This document shows positions 26,679 through 35,207 of a stretch of 35,207 bases of DNA, one piece after another (the first letter of the stretch is position 1; each line of letters starts with the position of its first letter). The DNA comes from Alphaproteobacteria bacterium (GTDB lineage: Bacteria > Pseudomonadota > Alphaproteobacteria > ATCC43930 > CGMCC-115725). The notes under the pieces are model-generated. The model was not told the origin of the DNA, did no database searches, and saw only the letters and a list, made by a program, of their open reading frames with translations. A program made the translations under genes and the position numbers. The stretch covers positions 1 through 35,207 of the forward strand of contig JAJPIH010000467.1 in NCBI GenBank assembly GCA_021324875.1, in the 5' to 3' direction.

Positions 26679-29228
26679 GTGCCTCGGCCGCGCCTTGCTA
26701 GGCGCATGCAAGCGACAGGCGGAAAAGGCGGCGGGGGCCAGGCATCGTCATCGCCGGCGGGCTTTGGCCCAGCCGCCGCCGCGCCCACGGCGGGGGCTGC
26801 CGTCATCGCCGGGCGTCCCCTGCCCCCGGCCCTGCTCTATCGCCGTTGCGACACGGGCGAATTGCCGTTCGAGCTGTGCAGCGAGCTTGAAGCGGCAACC
26901 GGGCTGATCGGCCAGGAGCGCGCGGTCGAGGCCATCGAGTTCGCGATGCGCATCCGCCGCAAGGGCTACAATGTCTACGCCCTCGGCGCCAGCGGCACCG
27001 GCCGCCACGGGATGATCGAACAGCTGTTGCGGGACCGCGCCGCCGGCGAGCCGACGCCGCCCGACTGGTGCTATGTCAACAACTTTGCCGATCCCCAGCA
27101 GCCCCGCTGCCTGCGGCTGCCAGCCGGCCGCGGCGCAACGCTGGCGGCGGCGATGAAGCGGCTGGTGGAAGAATTACGCGCGGCCTTGCCCGCGGCTTTC
27201 GAGCGCGACGAATACCGGGTCCGGCGCAGCGCGCTCGACCAGCAGCTCAAGCAGAAGAGCGACGACGCCTTCACCGCTCTGCAGCAGCGGGCCGAAGCCC
27301 AGGGCGTGGCCTTGATCCGCACGCCGATGGGTCTCGGTCTGGCGCCGCGGCGCAATGGCCAAGTGCTGACCCCCGACCTGTTCGACGCCCTTCCCGCGGA
27401 CGAGCGCGAGCGAATGCGCGCCAGCATCGAGCAGATCCAGAGCGAACTCGAAGCGATCATGGCGCAGCTGCCGCAATGGGAGCGCGAACATCGCGAGGCG
27501 CTGCAGGCGCTCAACCGTGACACGACGAGCTTTGCCATCGCTCATCTGATGGCCGAATTGCGGGCCGGCTTTACCGACCTGCCCGATGTCGCGCGCTACC
27601 TTGACGCGGTCGAGCAGGACGTCAAGGAAAACGCCGACGACTTTCTGCCGCGTCCGCCTGAAACCGCCCCGTCCGTGCCAGTCCCGCAAGCCGCGGTGCA
27701 GGCGCTCGACGATTTCCGTTTTCGCCGCTACCAGGTCAACGTCATCGTCGACAATAGCGGGCTTACGGGCGCGCCCGTGATTTATGAAGACAATCCGACC
27801 CATCAGACCCTGGTCGGCCGGATCGAGCATCTGGCCCGGTTCGGGGCGCTTTTGACCGATTTCAATCTGCTCTCGCCCGGGGCTCTGCATCGCGCCAATG
27901 GCGGCTACCTCGTTCTCGATGCGGTGAAGCTGTTGACCGGCCAATTCGGCTGGGCGTCTTTAAAACGGGCGCTCAATGCCGGTCTGATCCGGGTCGAAAG
28001 CCTTGACCAGTTGTTGAGCATGGCGACCACCGTGTCGCTGTCGCCCGAGCCGATCCCGCTCGATGTCAAGGTCGTGCTGATCGGGCCGCCCGGCCTCTAC
28101 TACCTGCTCAGCGCCCAGGACGAGGAATTTCCGGACCTGTTCAAGATCGCCGCCGATTTCGACGATCGCATCGAACGGGACGCGGCCACGACATTGCTCT
28201 ATGCGCGCTTGATCTGTGCGATCGGCCGCCGCGAGCAGCTGCGCCCCCTCGATCGCGCCGGCGTGGCGCGGGTCATCGAACACGCCGCCCGTCTCACCAG
28301 CGAAGCCGACAAGCTGTCGACCAGCCTGCGGGCGGTCAGCGGCGTGTTGCGCGAAGCCGACCAGCTTGCCGCAGACGCCGGCAAGACGGTGATTTCGGCG
28401 GCCGAGATCGAGGCCGTGATCGACGCCCAATGGCGCCGCGGCGACCGCCTGTACCGGCGGTTGCAGCAAGAGATCGGGCGCGGCACGATCCGCATCGAAA
28501 CCGACAGCGCCGCCATCGGCCAGGTCAACGGGCTCTCGGTTATCGGTCTCGGCGCGCTGTCGTTCGGTATGCCGAGCCGCATCACCGCACAAATCAGCCT
28601 TGGCCGGGGCGAAGTGGTCGATATTGAGCGCGAGGTGGCGCTCGGTGGGCGGCTGCATTCCAAGGGCGTCTTGATCCTGTCGGGTTTTCTCGCCGGCCGC
28701 TTTGGCAAAACCCGGCCCTTGTCGCTGAAGGCGAGCCTGGTGTTCGAGCAATCCTATGGCGGTGTCGAAGGCGACAGCGCCTCGGCGGCCGAACTGTTCG
28801 CGCTCCTGTCGGCGCTCGCCGAAACCCCGATCAAGCAGTGTTTTGCCGTCACCGGCTCGGTCGATCAGCGCGGCCAGATCCAGGCGATCGGCCGCGTCAA
28901 CGAAAAGATCGAAGGCTTTTTCGACAGCTGTCAGGCCACCGGCTTTACCGGCCGCCAGGGGGTCATTATTCCGGCCAGCAATGTCCGCCATTTGATGTTG
29001 CGCCGCGATGTTGTGGCGGCCGCGGAGGCCGGGCAATTTGCGGTCTATCCGATCGATCATGTCGACCAGGGGCTCGAATTGCTGACCGGGATTGCGGCCG
29101 GCGAACCCGACGGCGCCGGCCACTATCCGGCCGGGACCCTCAATCACCGCATCGCCGCCCGGCTCGACGCCTTTGCCGCCAAGGCCGCCGAACTCGGCAG
29201 CGCTTTCGGGCATGGCGGCCGCCCATGA
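26679..29228 (+). CDS. Lon-like ATP-dependent protease (AAA_32 + Lon proteolytic domain)
   Basis: GLIGQERAVEAIEFAMRIRRKGYNVYALGASGTGRHGMIEQLL; NGGYLVLDAVKLL; Lon catalytic Ser region GVEGDSASAAELFALLSALAETPIKQCFAVTGSVDQRGQIQAIGRVNEKIEGFFDSC (Ser/Lys dyad). Confidence 0.94.
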   Translation: MPRPRLARRMQATGGKGGGGQASSSPAGFGPAAAAPTAGAAVIAGRPLPPALLYRRCDTGELPFELCSELEAATGLIGQERAVEAIEFAMRIRRKGYNVYALGASGTGRHGMIEQLLRDRAAGEPTPPDWCYVNNFADPQQPRCLRLPAGRGATLAAAMKRLVEELRAALPAAFERDEYRVRRSALDQQLKQKSDDAFTALQQRAEAQGVALIRTPMGLGLAPRRNGQVLTPDLFDALPADERERMRASIEQIQSELEAIMAQLPQWEREHREALQALNRDTTSFAIAHLMAELRAGFTDLPDVARYLDAVEQDVKENADDFLPRPPETAPSVPVPQAAVQALDDFRFRRYQVNVIVDNSGLTGAPVIYEDNPTHQTLVGRIEHLARFGALLTDFNLLSPGALHRANGGYLVLDAVKLLTGQFGWASLKRALNAGLIRVESLDQLLSMATTVSLSPEPIPLDVKVVLIGPPGLYYLLSAQDEEFPDLFKIAADFDDRIERDAATTLLYARLICAIGRREQLRPLDRAGVARVIEHAARLTSEADKLSTSLRAVSGVLREADQLAADAGKTVISAAEIEAVIDAQWRRGDRLYRRLQQEIGRGTIRIETDSAAIGQVNGLSVIGLGALSFGMPSRITAQISLGRGEVVDIEREVALGGRLHSKGVLILSGFLAGRFGKTRPLSLKASLVFEQSYGGVEGDSASAAELFALLSALAETPIKQCFAVTGSVDQRGQIQAIGRVNEKIEGFFDSCQATGFTGRQGVIIPASNVRHLMLRRDVVAAAEAGQFAVYPIDHVDQGLELLTGIAAGEPDGAGHYPAGTLNHRIAARLDAFAAKAAELGSAFGHGGRP

Positions 29229-30040
29229 GCGAGGCGATCGAGCGCGTTGTGGTCGCTCTCGATTTGGGGGCGGCGGCCGATGAGCTGATCGATCTGGCGG
29301 TGCGGATCGCCCGCCGGGCCGGGGCACCGCTCAAAGCGGTATTTGTCGAGGACGACGAGCTGAAGAGTCTGGCGCGTCTTGCGGTGGCGCGCGAAGTCGT
29401 GGCCGGGGCCGGAACCGGACGATTGACGGCGGCGGAGATTGAACTTCACTCGCGCATCGCCGCCGAGCGCGCGCATGCGGCGACAATCGCGGCGGCGCGC
29501 GAGCAGACGATCGACTATTCGTTCGAGATCGTGCAAGGCGGCGCCGAAGCGGTGCTGGCAAGCGTTTCCGAACGTGATCTCGTTATCGCCGCCGCGCTGG
29601 CCCGGCCGGTGGCCGGACATTTGCGGGTCACCTCGCGCTGGCTGAGGGTGCTGGGCCGGCACTCGGCCCCAATCCTGCTGACCCGGCAGCCGGCAACGAA
29701 CCGTGACGTCGCGGTCGTGCTGCGCCGGCGCAACGATGCCGCCGCCAGGCTGTTGCGGGCCGCCGCGCGCATTGCCGATGCGCGCCAGGCAACCCTGATC
29801 CTGCTCTGTCCGCCGGCGCTGATCGCCGAACGAGACTTCCGCGAATGGGCCGAAGCGCAAATCGCACCGTTTGCGGTGCGCGCCGCGATCGAGCCGGCCG
29901 CACCGGCCGAGGGCGCGCTTTTGGCGCGGATCGCCGAACTCGGCTGCGGCCTCGTCGCGGTTGCGGCGGCAGAGGCCGGAGATAGCGGCGAGCTGCGCCG
30001 GTTTGGCGACCGTCTCGATTGCGATTTATTGATCTTGTGA
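29225..30040 (+). CDS. Universal stress protein-like, probably two degenerate USP-like halves
   Basis: ATGA overlap with the upstream stop; IERVVVALDLGAAADELIDLAVRIARRAGAPLKAVFVEDDELKSLARL...; second half RDVAVVLRRRNDAAARLLRAAARIADARQATLILLCPP. Confidence 0.72.
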   Translation: MSEAIERVVVALDLGAAADELIDLAVRIARRAGAPLKAVFVEDDELKSLARLAVAREVVAGAGTGRLTAAEIELHSRIAAERAHAATIAAAREQTIDYSFEIVQGGAEAVLASVSERDLVIAAALARPVAGHLRVTSRWLRVLGRHSAPILLTRQPATNRDVAVVLRRRNDAAARLLRAAARIADARQATLILLCPPALIAERDFREWAEAQIAPFAVRAAIEPAAPAEGALLARIAELGCGLVAVAAAEAGDSGELRRFGDRLDCDLLIL

Positions 30041-31039
30041 CGCGGGCGAAGACGCCGCGGCTCCTGCCTTGCGGCTGCCGGTTCCGGGCTCGATATGGAC
30101 CGTCGCGGTCATGCCGGCGACGAGATTGACCCCCCGCGGCACGGCGTCGATGTGAATGCGCACCGGAATTCGTTGCGCCAGCCGCACCCAGGTGAAAATC
30201 GGGTTGACCTGAGCCAGCCCTTCGCGGTTCGGCTGGGCGTTGGCGACATTGATGCCGCGGGCAAAGCTGTCGACATGGCCGCGCAGAAGCTGCGGATAGC
30301 CCATCAGCTTGACGGTGGCGCGGTCGCCGGGACCGATCCGGTTGAAATAAGTTTCCTCGAAATAGGCGTCGACCCAGAACGAATCGGCGTCGATCAACGA
30401 AATCAGGTTGTCCCCGACATTCGCGTAATCGCCGAGCTGAGCCAGCAGATTGGTGACATAGCCATTGACCGGTGAGCGGATCTCGGTGCGCTTCAGGTTA
30501 ACGCGCGCCTGCGCCAGCCGCGCCAGCGCCTGCTGATAGGCGGCCTGGTCGGCCATCGCCTCGCTCTCATAGGTTTGCTTTTGTTCCTTCGACACCGACA
30601 ACTGCGTGAGCTCGCGACGGCGCTGGGCCTCCCGCGCGGCGTTTTCGGCATTGGCCTGAGCCTGTTGCACCGCCGCTTCGGCAAGCTCGACGGCGATCCT
30701 GTAGTCCGTCGGGTCGATCACCAGCAGCAGATCGCCCTTGCGCACCAGCTGGTTGTCGCGCACCGGCAATTGCACGATCTGGCCGGCAACCTGCGGCGCC
30801 ATCGTGACGACATAAACCCGCACCGTGGCGTCGCGCGTCCACGGCGCCGCCATATAGACCTGCCACATCGACCGCCCCAAGCCGACGGCGAGGGCCGCCA
30901 CCGCCACCGTCGCGATCACGGCAAAAACCCGCCGCAGACCGGAGCGCCGCGGCGGGAGCGCCTCCGTCGCAACAAACCGGTCCCCCAACGGGGGGTTGGC
31001 CGCCGGCTCCTGACGCGGGCTCAGCCCGGTATCGGCCAT
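30026..31039 (-). CDS. HlyD family / AaeA-like periplasmic adaptor (membrane fusion) protein
   Basis: One TM, then TVRVYVVTMAPQVAGQIVQLPVRDNQLVRKGDLLLVIDPTDYRIAVELAEAAVQQA...RTEIRSPVNGYVTNLLAQLGDYANVGDNLISLIDADSFWVDAYFEET. Confidence 0.93.
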   Translation of the reverse strand: MADTGLSPRQEPAANPPLGDRFVATEALPPRRSGLRRVFAVIATVAVAALAVGLGRSMWQVYMAAPWTRDATVRVYVVTMAPQVAGQIVQLPVRDNQLVRKGDLLLVIDPTDYRIAVELAEAAVQQAQANAENAAREAQRRRELTQLSVSKEQKQTYESEAMADQAAYQQALARLAQARVNLKRTEIRSPVNGYVTNLLAQLGDYANVGDNLISLIDADSFWVDAYFEETYFNRIGPGDRATVKLMGYPQLLRGHVDSFARGINVANAQPNREGLAQVNPIFTWVRLAQRIPVRIHIDAVPRGVNLVAGMTATVHIEPGTGSRKAGAAASSPASQDQ

Positions 31040-31239
31040 CTTGCCACCACCAACACCATCGACGAGAGCACGATGATGTAAACGGCAAACACAAAAAACG
31101 ACGGGTGCCAGACAAAACGCAGCAATCCAAACCGGGCGGCACCCCAACGCAGCCAGATCGTGACAAACCAGGCTGCGACCATCAGGATCGAAATCGGAGC
31201 GACGTAGACGCCGAACAGGTCGATTTCGGTAAACCTCAC
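31021..31239 (-). CDS. DUF1656 (AaeX-like) small membrane protein
   Basis: GTG start; VRFTEIDLFGVYVAPISILMVAAWFVTIWLRWGAARFGLLRFVWHPSFFVFAVYIIVLSSMVLV; lies between FUSC and HlyD genes. Confidence 0.88.
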   Translation of the reverse strand: MRFTEIDLFGVYVAPISILMVAAWFVTIWLRWGAARFGLLRFVWHPSFFVFAVYIIVLSSMVLVVARWPIPG

Positions 31240-33287
31240 CCCGGCGCTCCGGCCGCGAAGAAGGCGGCATGTTGGGTGAGCGCCGCGGAGATGGCAAGGA
31301 TCAGGCCGCGCGCCCGCAATGCGGCTTCCTCCGGACGCGCGATCAAGACCGCATCGAGCTCGCCGAGTTTCGCCCTTGCCGTCGTACAGTCGCCGCGCGC
31401 AAACGCCTGGAGCGCCGGATCGAGGGCCGGGCTCAGCCTCAAGCCGCGGCACAGATGGCGAAGCCGGATGATCTTGACGCCCGCCGAAAACGCCGCCGTC
31501 AGCCATGAACGCTGGATCGGCAGCGCCTGATCGGGCAGCAGCGCAAACCGCGCATACATGCGCTGCTCCCAATCCTCGGAGGTGTCCGGGGGCCGGCCGG
31601 TCGCGAGCCGGCGCAGATCGCGCAATGCCAGCGCCAGCAATCGGCGGGCGCGATAAGCCGGGGACAGCGGCGGCAGCAAACGAAACGAGAGCGCCGCGGC
31701 CCCCGCGCCGGCGACGATGGTCAACGCCGTGTTGTAGTATTGTTGCTGGTCATAGCTCATCGGATTGGCCGGGGCCAACAGGGGCACAAACACCGTCACC
31801 ATGCCGGTGAAGACGGCAGGCTGCCATTGCAAGGCGAGCGCGGTTCCGATCGGGACCAGGACAAAACCAATTCGCAGAGCGAAGCCGGCAAAGGTCTCGA
31901 CGTTCGGCAGCACCGCAAACAGCAAGGCGGCGACAACACCCACGGTCAGGATGCTGCCAATAATGAACCCGATCGAGATCTGGTAGGCCTGGTCGGCGCG
32001 CGCCGCGAACAGGATCACGATAATCGCGGCAAAGGTGACGGTGTTGGCGCCCCCGGGCCAGGCGGTGACAATCCAGAACAGCTCGGCGGCAACGATCACG
32101 ACAAGGGCACGCCCGGCATTGGCCAGCGGCGGCAGCCAATCGGGGATGCGCAACCGGCGGCGGCCGCGATCGCGCACCCCCGGCCGGGTCGGATCGGAGA
32201 CGAGCAAGCCCAGCGCGATCAGCGCTTTGGCCATCCCGGCCAACCCTTCGGCAGCCTGGTCGGCGAGAAGCCGCAGCGACGGCGTTTGCGCCGGCAGAGC
32301 GACCAATCCCGCCATCGCCGCCTCCAGACGCCGAAACAGGCGCGCCGGTTCGGCCAGCCGGTGCGCCGCCTGCTCCGCTTCGGGGGTCGCGCCAAAGGCC
32401 TCGGGCGCCGCCGCCAACAGGGCGTCGGCCTCCTGGCGGGCCGCTTGCTGCGGCAAGCACACCAGCACCACCGCCACCGTCCGCCAGCTGCAAAGAGCGC
32501 GTACCAGACCATCCAAAGCGTTCTGCAAGAGCGGCGAGTGGTAGCGAAGCTCCGAGGATTCGCCGATCGCCTCGTCGATGACCGGGTCGAGCGCGATGAC
32601 CCGACGCATGAGCTCGCGCCGCCGCGTCTGCGTTTTTTCGAATTCGGCGCCGGCGGTCGCAAGCGTGCGGGCAAAGCCGGCGGAAATCTCCGCCGAAAGT
32701 CCGGCGAACAGGCCCGCCACCCGGCGGCGGGCGCCGCCAAGATCGGTCCCGGCGAGGACCAGGCCCGCGCAGACGATGCCGATGCAGATTTCGCTGGCCC
32801 GGCTCACCGCAAAGGTGAAGGCTTGGCCGTTCAAACCGCCGGTCGCGCCGAGCTGGTCGCTGGCAATGATCGCCACCGTATAACCGGCCAAGGCCGCGGC
32901 ATAGGCGGCAAAGTTGCGCAACAAGTTGGCCACCAGCGCGCAACCGGCGCCCCAGATCGCCACGACCAGCAGAAACGCGGCGCGGTCCTGGGGAAAGCAG
33001 GCGGTCATCACGACAATCGCAATCGCCCCCACCACGGTGCCGACCAGCCGGTACCACCCTTTGCGCAACGACGCGCCGAGATGCGGCTGACAGACGATCG
33101 CCGCGGTCGCCCCGGCCCATGACGGCGTGTCGAGCTCAAGCCAGAACGCGACATAGAGCGCCAGACACACCGAGGCCCATAGCCGCAAGCCGAACAGCAG
33201 CGCCGGCAGCGCCGGCCGCAGAGCGCCGGCACCGCCTCCCAAGCGGGCGAGCCAACCCGCCGGGGCGAGCGGTTGTGCGCCGCTCAT
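31236..33287 (-). CDS. FUSC family protein (AaeB-like efflux pump membrane subunit)
   Basis: LLFGLRLWASVCLALYVAFWLELDTPSWAGATAAIVCQPHLGASLRKGWYRLVGTVVGAIAIVVMTACFPQDRAAFLL; adjacent DUF1656 and HlyD genes. Confidence 0.93.
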   Translation of the reverse strand: MSGAQPLAPAGWLARLGGGAGALRPALPALLFGLRLWASVCLALYVAFWLELDTPSWAGATAAIVCQPHLGASLRKGWYRLVGTVVGAIAIVVMTACFPQDRAAFLLVVAIWGAGCALVANLLRNFAAYAAALAGYTVAIIASDQLGATGGLNGQAFTFAVSRASEICIGIVCAGLVLAGTDLGGARRRVAGLFAGLSAEISAGFARTLATAGAEFEKTQTRRRELMRRVIALDPVIDEAIGESSELRYHSPLLQNALDGLVRALCSWRTVAVVLVCLPQQAARQEADALLAAAPEAFGATPEAEQAAHRLAEPARLFRRLEAAMAGLVALPAQTPSLRLLADQAAEGLAGMAKALIALGLLVSDPTRPGVRDRGRRRLRIPDWLPPLANAGRALVVIVAAELFWIVTAWPGGANTVTFAAIIVILFAARADQAYQISIGFIIGSILTVGVVAALLFAVLPNVETFAGFALRIGFVLVPIGTALALQWQPAVFTGMVTVFVPLLAPANPMSYDQQQYYNTALTIVAGAGAAALSFRLLPPLSPAYRARRLLALALRDLRRLATGRPPDTSEDWEQRMYARFALLPDQALPIQRSWLTAAFSAGVKIIRLRHLCRGLRLSPALDPALQAFARGDCTTARAKLGELDAVLIARPEEAALRARGLILAISAALTQHAAFFAAGAPG

Positions 33288-33319
33288 CGATCCCACCCGG
33301 CGGGCGGCACGCCGCCGGC

Positions 33320-34585
33320 CTAACCGCCGCGGGGGCCGATATCGCGGCGGCAAAAGCCTTCCGGCCAGTCGATCTTGTCGATCGCCGCGTAAGCGCGGGC
33401 GGAGGCCTCGGCAAAATCGGCACCAAGGGCGGTGACGCCCAGCACCCGCCCGCCATCGGCGAGCAGCCGGTCCCCGTCCCGCTTGGTGCCCGCATGAAAA
33501 ATCTTCAGCTGCGGATCCTGCCCGGCCGCGGCGAGGCCGCGAATTTCGGTGCCCCGCAGCGGCGCCTCCGGGTAGCCTTGCGCCGCCATCACGACGCACA
33601 ATGCGGCCTCGGGCTTCCAGCGCAGATCGACCCGGCGCAAGACGCCGTCATGCGCGGCGAGCAGCGCCGGCAACGGATCGCTGAGCAGCCGTGGCAGCAG
33701 CACCTGCGCTTCGGGGTCGCCAAAGCGGACGTTGAATTCGAGCAGCCGCGGGGTGTCCGCGGTCAGCATCAGGCCGGCATAAAGCACGCCCTTGAACGGT
33801 CGGCCCATTTCGCGCATAGCGCTGATTGCCGGCAGGATAACCCGGTCCATGATCCGGCCTTCGAGCGCCGCTCCGAGCCCCGGTGCGGGCGAGATCGCAC
33901 CCATACCGCCGGTGTTGGGTCCGCGGTCGCCTTCGCCCAGGCGCTTGAAATCCTGTGCGGCCGCGAGCGGCAACGCATCCTTGCCGTCGGCGAGGGCAAA
34001 AAAGCTGACCTCCTCGCCGTCGAGAAAATCCTCGATCAGGATCTCGTCGCCGGCGGCGCCGAAGCGCCGTTCGACCAAGGCCGCATCGATGGCACGATAA
34101 GCGGACTCGAGTTCCGCGGCGACGACCACCCCTTTGCCGGCGGCGAGCCCGTCGGCCTTGACCACGATCGGCGCGCCGTGGGCGGCAACAAAGGCCTTGG
34201 CCGCCGCCGCGTCGCGAAACCGGCGATAGGCAGCGGTCGGAATGCCGGCTCGGGTGCAGAGTTCCTTGGCGAAGGATTTCGACGATTCGAGCCGGGCCGC
34301 CGCGGCGGTCGGGCCAAAGGCCGCCACCCCCTCGGCGGCGAGCGCATCAACAAGCCCTGCAACGAGCGGCGCCTCGGGCCCGACGATGACAAAATCAATG
34401 CGCTCGCGGCGGCAGAACGAGACGATGGCGGCGGTGTCGGCGGCCGCGATCGGCACGCATTGCGCCTCTTCGGCGATGCCGGCATTGCCCGGTGCGCAAT
34501 AGAGCCGGTCGCACAATGGCGAGGCCGCCACCGACCAGGCGAGCGCATGCTCACGTCCGCCGGAACCCACCACCAGCACCCGCAT
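33320..34585 (-). CDS. purD: Phosphoribosylamine--glycine ligase
   Basis: [105 protein letters not shown] upstream of ATG. Confidence 0.98.
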   Translation of the reverse strand: MRVLVVGSGGREHALAWSVAASPLCDRLYCAPGNAGIAEEAQCVPIAAADTAAIVSFCRRERIDFVIVGPEAPLVAGLVDALAAEGVAAFGPTAAAARLESSKSFAKELCTRAGIPTAAYRRFRDAAAAKAFVAAHGAPIVVKADGLAAGKGVVVAAELESAYRAIDAALVERRFGAAGDEILIEDFLDGEEVSFFALADGKDALPLAAAQDFKRLGEGDRGPNTGGMGAISPAPGLGAALEGRIMDRVILPAISAMREMGRPFKGVLYAGLMLTADTPRLLEFNVRFGDPEAQVLLPRLLSDPLPALLAAHDGVLRRVDLRWKPEAALCVVMAAQGYPEAPLRGTEIRGLAAAGQDPQLKIFHAGTKRDGDRLLADGGRVLGVTALGADFAEASARAYAAIDKIDWPEGFCRRDIGPRGG

Positions 34586-34619
34586 CGCGCTTGCTCCTGT
34601 GCTCGGCTATGATATGGGC

Positions 34620-35207
34620 ATGAACGATTTTTTGACCGCGCCGCCGCGGACCAACATCGTCGAATATACCGTGTCCGAGCTGTCGCAGGCCTTGCGTCGC
34701 TCGATCGAGGACAATTTCGCCTATGTCCGCGTCCGCGGCGAGGTCTCGGGTTTCAAGCGGCACGGTTCGGGGCATTGCTATTTCGCGTTGAAGGACGCCG
34801 ACGCGGTGCTCGACGCGGTGTGCTGGCGGATGACCGCGATGCGGCTCGGGCTCAAGCCCGAAGACGGCATGGAAGTGGTGTGCACCGGGCGGCTGACCAC
34901 CTTTCCCGGGCGCTCGAAATACCAGCTCGTCGTCGATGCGATCGAGCTTGCCGGCGTCGGCGCGCTGTTGAAGCTGCTCGAGGACCGCCGCCAGCGCCTC
35001 GCCGCGGAGGGGTTGTTCGCGGTCGAACGCAAGAAAAAATTGCCGTTTCTGCCGGAGGTGGTCGGCGTCGTCACCTCGCCGACCGGAGCGGTGATCCGCT
35101 ACATTCTGCACCGCCTTGGCGACCGCTTTCCGCGGCGGGTGCTGTTGTGGCCGGTGGCCGTGCAGGGCGAGGGTGCGGCGGCCCAGGTCGCGGCCGCGAT
35201 CACCGGC
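34620..35207 (+). CDS. xseA: Exodeoxyribonuclease VII large subunit, 3'-truncated by the window end
   Basis: My translation from 34620: [69 protein letters not shown]...[46 protein letters not shown]. Confidence 0.95.
   Translation, partial: MNDFLTAPPRTNIVEYTVSELSQALRRSIEDNFAYVRVRGEVSGFKRHGSGHCYFALKDADAVLDAVCWRMTAMRLGLKPEDGMEVVCTGRLTTFPGRSKYQLVVDAIELAGVGALLKLLEDRRQRLAAEGLFAVERKKKLPFLPEVVGVVTSPTGAVIRYILHRLGDRFPRRVLLWPVAVQGEGAAAQVAAAITG

Noticed and set aside
26970-27020. Walker A Lys replaced by Arg (GASGTGRHG) in the Lon-like protease as a novel inactivation
   Set aside because: From memory, Arg at this position (GxxGxGR) recurs in AAA_32-type Lon-like proteins, so it is probably a family trait; an alignment would confirm.
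1-35207. Mobile elements, CRISPR, tRNA/rRNA, phage or toxin-antitoxin genes
   Set aside because: No recognizable transposase, integrase, repeat array, structural RNA or toxin-antitoxin pair found by reading; weak negatives without tools such as tRNAscan or Infernal.

Overview
High-GC window, alphaproteobacterial in character (no organism assigned), densely coding on both strands. I saw no tRNA, rRNA, CRISPR array, transposase or integrase. Left to right: a 3' part of transketolase and a GAPDH gene, each broken by one frameshift; a Trp/Arg-rich micro-ORF between them; a conserved-looking unknown protein; a degenerate OYE-family protein; an acyl-CoA dehydrogenase/flavin monooxygenase-like protein; a ferritin-like di-iron protein; DUF2165; an acyl-CoA ligase / SDR / phosphotransferase-DUF6285 run; ribB with a degenerate GCHII domain; MFS; a coiled-coil membrane protein; a small TRCPTA-motif protein; an ornithine cyclodeaminase-like protein; a 17-kDa-antigen-like secreted protein; a tandem hotdog thioesterase; an amidohydrolase; hemolysin III; PhzF; an NTF2-like protein; CreA; a second MFS; an LLM flavin monooxygenase; DUF1501; a Lon-like AAA_32 protease overlapping a USP-like gene; an HlyD/DUF1656/FUSC efflux operon; and divergent purD and xseA (truncated at the window end). 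No clearly new multi-gene system is demonstrated. The best leads are the Lon-like protease + USP-like pair, the OYE-like putative pseudoenzyme, the phosphotransferase-DUF6285 fusion, and the two clustered frameshifts in central carbon genes. All family calls are from memory of motifs, with no database search.
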